Positions 60,880 to 64,000 of a DNA stretch of 64,000 bases are shown piece by piece (position 1 is the stretch's first letter; every line of letters starts with the position of its first letter). Made by a program: the position numbers and the translations under genes. Below the pieces are notes generated by a model that was not told where the DNA came from, made no database searches, and worked only from the letters and a program-made list of their open reading frames with translations. Source of the DNA: Streptomyces phaeolivaceus (GTDB taxonomy: Bacteria > Actinomycetota > Actinomycetes > Streptomycetales > Streptomycetaceae); contig NZ_CP045096.1 of assembly GCF_009184865.1 (NCBI RefSeq), forward strand, positions 9,982,001 through 10,046,000, in the 5' to 3' direction.

Positions 60880-61538
60880 ACGCGCCCGAGAACACAAGCG
60901 CGCCCGCGGACACCGCACGGCTGCTGCACATCGCCGCCTCTCCCATGGGCGAGCGCTCGCAGTCCAGGGCCATCGCCGAGACGCTGGTCGCCGCCTACCG
61001 CCGGAGCCGTCCCCACGCGACGACCGACGAACTCGACCTCTGGCGGGAGCGGCTCCCCGAGTTCGGGGCGGCGGCGGTCGGGGCCAAACGGACCGAGGCG
61101 GCCGGGGGACAGGCCGATGGCGAGGGTGCCGTGGCCTGGAAGGAGGTCCGGCGCGTCTTCGAGCATTTCGACAGCTACGACCGCTACGTGTTCAGCGTCC
61201 CCATGTGGAATTTCGGAATTCCCTATGTCCTCAAGCATTTCATCGATGTGGTGAGCCAGGCCCACATGCTTTTCTCCTTCGACCGGGACTCCGGCTACTC
61301 GGGTCTTCTCAAGGGAAAGAAAGCAGTGGTCGTCTACACCAGCTCGATCTACGGGCCGGGTATGCCGGCCGCATTCGGCGACGACCACCAGAAACCGGCT
61401 TTCGACAGCTGGTTGCGGTGGGCGGGGGTCACCGACATCTCCACGATCCAGTTGAGAGCGCATCAGATCGCCGAGGACGCCGATCTCCTGCGCCGCGACG
61501 CACATGCCCGCGCACAGGAAATCGGCCGGACACTCTGA
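60876..61538 (+). CDS. FMN-dependent NAD(P)H oxidoreductase, AzoR-like flavodoxin fold
   Basis: A 220-residue flavodoxin-fold reductase. LLHIAASPMGERSQSRAIAE binds FMN phosphate and SVPMWNFGIPYVLKHFIDVV (107-126) matches the PMYNFGVP region of AzoR. Such enzymes reduce quinones, azo or nitro groups with NAD(P)H. It overlaps luxC by ATGA. In this cluster it may reduce an N-oxidised or quinonoid intermediate, or supply reduced FMN. Confidence 0.85.
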   Translation: MNAPENTSAPADTARLLHIAASPMGERSQSRAIAETLVAAYRRSRPHATTDELDLWRERLPEFGAAAVGAKRTEAAGGQADGEGAVAWKEVRRVFEHFDSYDRYVFSVPMWNFGIPYVLKHFIDVVSQAHMLFSFDRDSGYSGLLKGKKAVVVYTSSIYGPGMPAAFGDDHQKPAFDSWLRWAGVTDISTIQLRAHQIAEDADLLRRDAHARAQEIGRTL

Positions 61539-61623
61539 GCCGCGGGGACCGTCCCTCCCCCTCTTCCCCTTTCGAACAGCGCACGACGCCATGCCGTTCT
61601 CGATCCGCAACAGGAGCACCCGC

Positions 61624-63045
61624 ATGCCCGTTCCGCCCCTGCTCGAACCGGTCGGCCCGGCCGACCACGTCCCCGACACCCAGGAAGGCGAGGAGCCCCA
61701 GGCCGGTCCGAGCGCACCGTCCTGGCATCCGCCCGCCTGGCGGGGACTGCCGATACGCCAGCAGCCGCAATGGCCCGACCCCGACGAGGTGGCCGCCGTC
61801 ACCGACCGGCTCGCGCTGCTGCCCGCCCTCACCACGCCCAGCGACGTCCGCAGCGTCCTCGCGGCCCTGGCCCGGGTGCAGAACCGGGAGGCGTTCGTGC
61901 TCCAGGGCGGCGACTGCGCCGAGCCGCTCGGTCCGGCGGCCGTCACCGGGGCCCGGGACAAGCACCGGGTGCTGGGCGCCGTGGCGGAACGCGTCAGCAC
62001 CCGTCTGGACCTGCCCGTGGTCACCGTCGGCCGGCTGGCGGGGCAGTTCGCCAAGCCCCGCTCGGCCGCCGTCGAGGAGGTGGCCGGCCGATCGCTGCCG
62101 GTGTTCCGGGGGCTCACGGTCAACGGGCCGGAGCCGGACGAGGAGGCCCGCACGCCCGACCCGTACCGGATGCTGTCCGGTTACCACACGGCGAGGAACG
62201 TCCTGCGTGAACTCGCCGCCCTCGCCCACGAGACGGCCGGCTCGTTCGCCCCGCGGGCCTGGGACCCTGCCGCCGCCCGCGAGGCGCTGTGGAACCGGAG
62301 TGAGGAGGCCGCCCCCGACGGCTCACTGCGCTCGCTCGTCCACGGGTACGGGCAGACCCGCTGGACCGAGGACCGGGGCTGGCGCCACACCGGGCTGTGG
62401 ACCAGCCACGAGGCACTGCTCCTGGACTACGAGAGCCCGCTGACCCGCCAGGATCCCGTCACCGGTGAATGGTTTCTGCTCTCCACGCACCTGCCGTGGA
62501 TCGGCGACCGCACCCGGCAACTCGGCGACGCCCATGTGGAGTTCCTGGCGGGCATCGCCAACCCGGTCGCCGTCAAGATCGGCCCGAGTGCGGAGCCCGC
62601 CGATATCGTGCGCCTGTGCGAGCGGCTCGACCCGTACCGCAGGCCGGGCCGCCTCACCCTGATCTGCCGGCTCGGCGCCCGGGAACTGCGCGGCAGGCTC
62701 CCGGCACTCGTCACCGCCGTACGCGGCGCGGGCCACCCCGTGGTCTGGATGTCGGACCCCATGCACGGCAACACCACGGCGACCGGCACCGGCGTCAAGA
62801 CCCGTCACCTCAAGGACATGCTGGACGAGGTCACCGACTTCTTCGAGGTGCTGCGCGGCATGGGCGAGTGGCCCGGCGGCGTGCATCTGGAGGCCGCCGC
62901 GGCCGAGGTCACCGAGTGCGTGGGTGGCACCCGCGTGACCTGCGAAGCCGAACTGGGCGCCGCCTACGAGTCGTTGTGCGATCCCCGGCTCAACAACGAG
63001 CAGCTCACGACCCTGGCGGACATGGTCGCCAAGCTCGCCGTGTGA
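61624..63045 (+). CDS. Class II DAHP synthase
   Basis: A 473-residue 3-deoxy-D-arabino-heptulosonate 7-phosphate synthase, the entry to the shikimate pathway. FVLQGGDCAE with metal ligand Cys98, GRLAGQFAKPRS, the KIGPS motif, VVWMSDPMHGNT and GGVHLEA mark the plant-type class II. A copy inside a biosynthetic cluster raises chorismate supply. ATG 61624 behind CAGGAG is chosen; in-frame ATGs at 61504 and 61591 add non-conserved residues. Confidence 0.9.
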   Translation: MPVPPLLEPVGPADHVPDTQEGEEPQAGPSAPSWHPPAWRGLPIRQQPQWPDPDEVAAVTDRLALLPALTTPSDVRSVLAALARVQNREAFVLQGGDCAEPLGPAAVTGARDKHRVLGAVAERVSTRLDLPVVTVGRLAGQFAKPRSAAVEEVAGRSLPVFRGLTVNGPEPDEEARTPDPYRMLSGYHTARNVLRELAALAHETAGSFAPRAWDPAAAREALWNRSEEAAPDGSLRSLVHGYGQTRWTEDRGWRHTGLWTSHEALLLDYESPLTRQDPVTGEWFLLSTHLPWIGDRTRQLGDAHVEFLAGIANPVAVKIGPSAEPADIVRLCERLDPYRRPGRLTLICRLGARELRGRLPALVTAVRGAGHPVVWMSDPMHGNTTATGTGVKTRHLKDMLDEVTDFFEVLRGMGEWPGGVHLEAAAAEVTECVGGTRVTCEAELGAAYESLCDPRLNNEQLTTLADMVAKLAV

Positions 63046-63121
63046 ACCGTTCCCAGAACACCACCCCCAGCCACCGTGCCCTCGGGGAGGGCCGTGCCGT
63101 GCCGTTTCCAGGGAGGTCGCC

Positions 63122-64000
63122 ATGCGAACCCTGCTCGTCGACAACTACGACTCGTACACCTACAACCTCTTCCAGCTGGTCGCGCAGGTGAACGGCGCCG
63201 AACCCGTGGTCGTGCACAACGACTCACCGGAGTGCGCGACGCTCGACCTGAACGACTTCGACAACGTGGTGATCTCTCCCGGGCCGGGCGATCCCACCCG
63301 GCCGAAGGACTTCGGCGCCTGCGCGCCGATCATCGAATCCGCCCGGCTGCCCGTGCTCGGCGTGTGCCTGGGTCACCAGGGCATCGCCGCCGGGTCGGGC
63401 GCGCGGATCGTCCGGGCGCCCGCGGCCCGGCACGGCCACCTCACCGCCGTACGCCACGACGGGCGTGAACTCTTCCACGGCATCCCACAGGACTTCACCG
63501 CCGTGCGCTACCACTCGCTGTGCGTGCGGGAGCCGTTGCCGCCGGAGCTGGAGGCGACCGCGTGGGCCGAGGACGGCGTGCTGATGGGCCTGCGGCACCG
63601 GACGCGCCCGCTGTGGGGTGTGCAGTTCCACCCCGAGTCCGTCGCCACGGAGTTCGGCTTCGAACTGCTCGGCAACTTCCGTGATCTGACCGAGCGGTTC
63701 CACCACGAGCGCGGCTCCACGCAGCGTTCCACGCGCGGTGCCACGCTCCGGCGGACGCCGGTCCGCTCCGGCTCCCACCTGGCACCCGTGGAGACCGCCA
63801 CCCGGCCCGCGCCCCGGCCCGTCGAGCCCCGCCCCTACCGCCTGCACTCCAGGATCATGGAGTCGGCGGTGGAGACCGAGGCCGCCTTCACCCGGCTCTT
63901 CGCCGACTCCACGCACGCCTTCTGGCTCGACAGCTCCCTGATCGACCCGCGGCTGTCCCGCTTCTCGTTCCTCGGCGACGCCTCCGGCCCGCTCTCCGAG
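63122..64000 (+). CDS. pabAB: Aminodeoxychorismate synthase, PabAB fusion (runs off window)
   Basis: From ATG 63122 behind GGGAGG. Residues 1-200 are the glutamine amidotransferase: LLVDNYDSYTYNLFQ, nucleophile Cys82 in LGVCLGHQG and His170/Glu172 in GVQFHPES. After a linker, the PabB half starts near 240 (SRIMESAVETEAAFTRLFAD and FWLDSS). The amidotransferase-first order is that of PabAB in candicidin- and chloramphenicol-type pathways, not of PhzE. It aminates chorismate to 4-amino-4-deoxychorismate. The catalytic end lies outside. Confidence 0.92.
   Translation, partial: MRTLLVDNYDSYTYNLFQLVAQVNGAEPVVVHNDSPECATLDLNDFDNVVISPGPGDPTRPKDFGACAPIIESARLPVLGVCLGHQGIAAGSGARIVRAPAARHGHLTAVRHDGRELFHGIPQDFTAVRYHSLCVREPLPPELEATAWAEDGVLMGLRHRTRPLWGVQFHPESVATEFGFELLGNFRDLTERFHHERGSTQRSTRGATLRRTPVRSGSHLAPVETATRPAPRPVEPRPYRLHSRIMESAVETEAAFTRLFADSTHAFWLDSSLIDPRLSRFSFLGDASGPLSE

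Noticed and set aside
63122..64000. Anthranilate or PhzE-type synthase for phenazine-like compounds
   Set aside because: PhzE has its amidotransferase at the C-terminus; here it is first, as in PabAB, and a PabC-like lyase is present. The missing end leaves a small doubt.

Overview
The window reads as Streptomyces chromosome. GC is very high throughout, start codons are mixed ATG/GTG/TTG behind GGAGG-type ribosome sites, and typical Streptomyces families recur (ECF41 sigma factor, AfsR-like NB-ARC regulator, DUF6193, Tat/Sec secreted small proteins). I see no rRNA, tRNA or CRISPR array.

Left part (1-29.7 kb): scattered accessory genes between many broken ones. Intact-looking genes are an ECF41 sigma factor, a secreted Cys-containing protein, an ankyrin protein, a large protein with an AGNxAVxxxVQR leader, an SDR/TetR divergent pair, a threonine-dehydratase-like enzyme, TerC, an orphan ABC binding lipoprotein, an amidase, a YcnI-type copper-locus protein, a ricin-type lectin, an XRE/NB-ARC/TPR regulator and a GNAT protein. 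Between them lie remnants of beta-galactosidase, TetR, luciferase-like monooxygenase, LysR, LacI, oligopeptide ABC ATPase, GH78 rhamnosidase, SARP, an ISKra4-like transposase, alpha/beta hydrolase, a response regulator and ArsR.

Middle (29.4-49.5 kb): an aromatic-acid uptake and breakdown island. On the minus strand runs a ring-hydroxylating dioxygenase system (alpha, ferredoxin, reductase, beta), MhpC-type hydrolase, dihydrodiol dehydrogenase, acyl-CoA ligase, GNAT protein, MDR oxidoreductase and MhpB-type extradiol dioxygenase. It ends in a degenerate MhpD. Divergently transcribed is a complete branched-chain-type ABC importer (livFGHMK), followed by an IclR regulator, an XRE-cupin regulator and a DUF485/solute symporter pair. 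The gene set best fits a 3-phenylpropionate/cinnamate-like (hca/mhp) pathway.

Right part (49.5-64 kb): a zone of remnants (a piece of an acyl-CoA reductase joined to a Tat-like leader, an AraC/GlxA-type regulator, an IclR helix-turn-helix piece, an IS5-like transposase) and an MHS-type transporter border a plus-strand gene cluster that runs off the right edge. The cluster encodes class II DAHP synthase, PabAB-type aminodeoxychorismate synthase and PabC-like lyase, i.e. a dedicated p-aminobenzoate (PABA) supply. With these are an AMP-forming ligase, a LuxE-like acyl-protein synthetase, a LuxC-like acyl-CoA reductase, an AzoR-like FMN reductase, a DsbA/HCCA-isomerase-fold protein, a NarK-type nitrate/nitrite transporter and a small ORF of hexapeptide repeats. 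I infer that PABA (or a derivative) is activated and reduced to an aldehyde or alcohol. The NarK and azoreductase-like partners raise the possibility of nitrogen-oxide or N-N chemistry. I do not recognise this as a described pathway.
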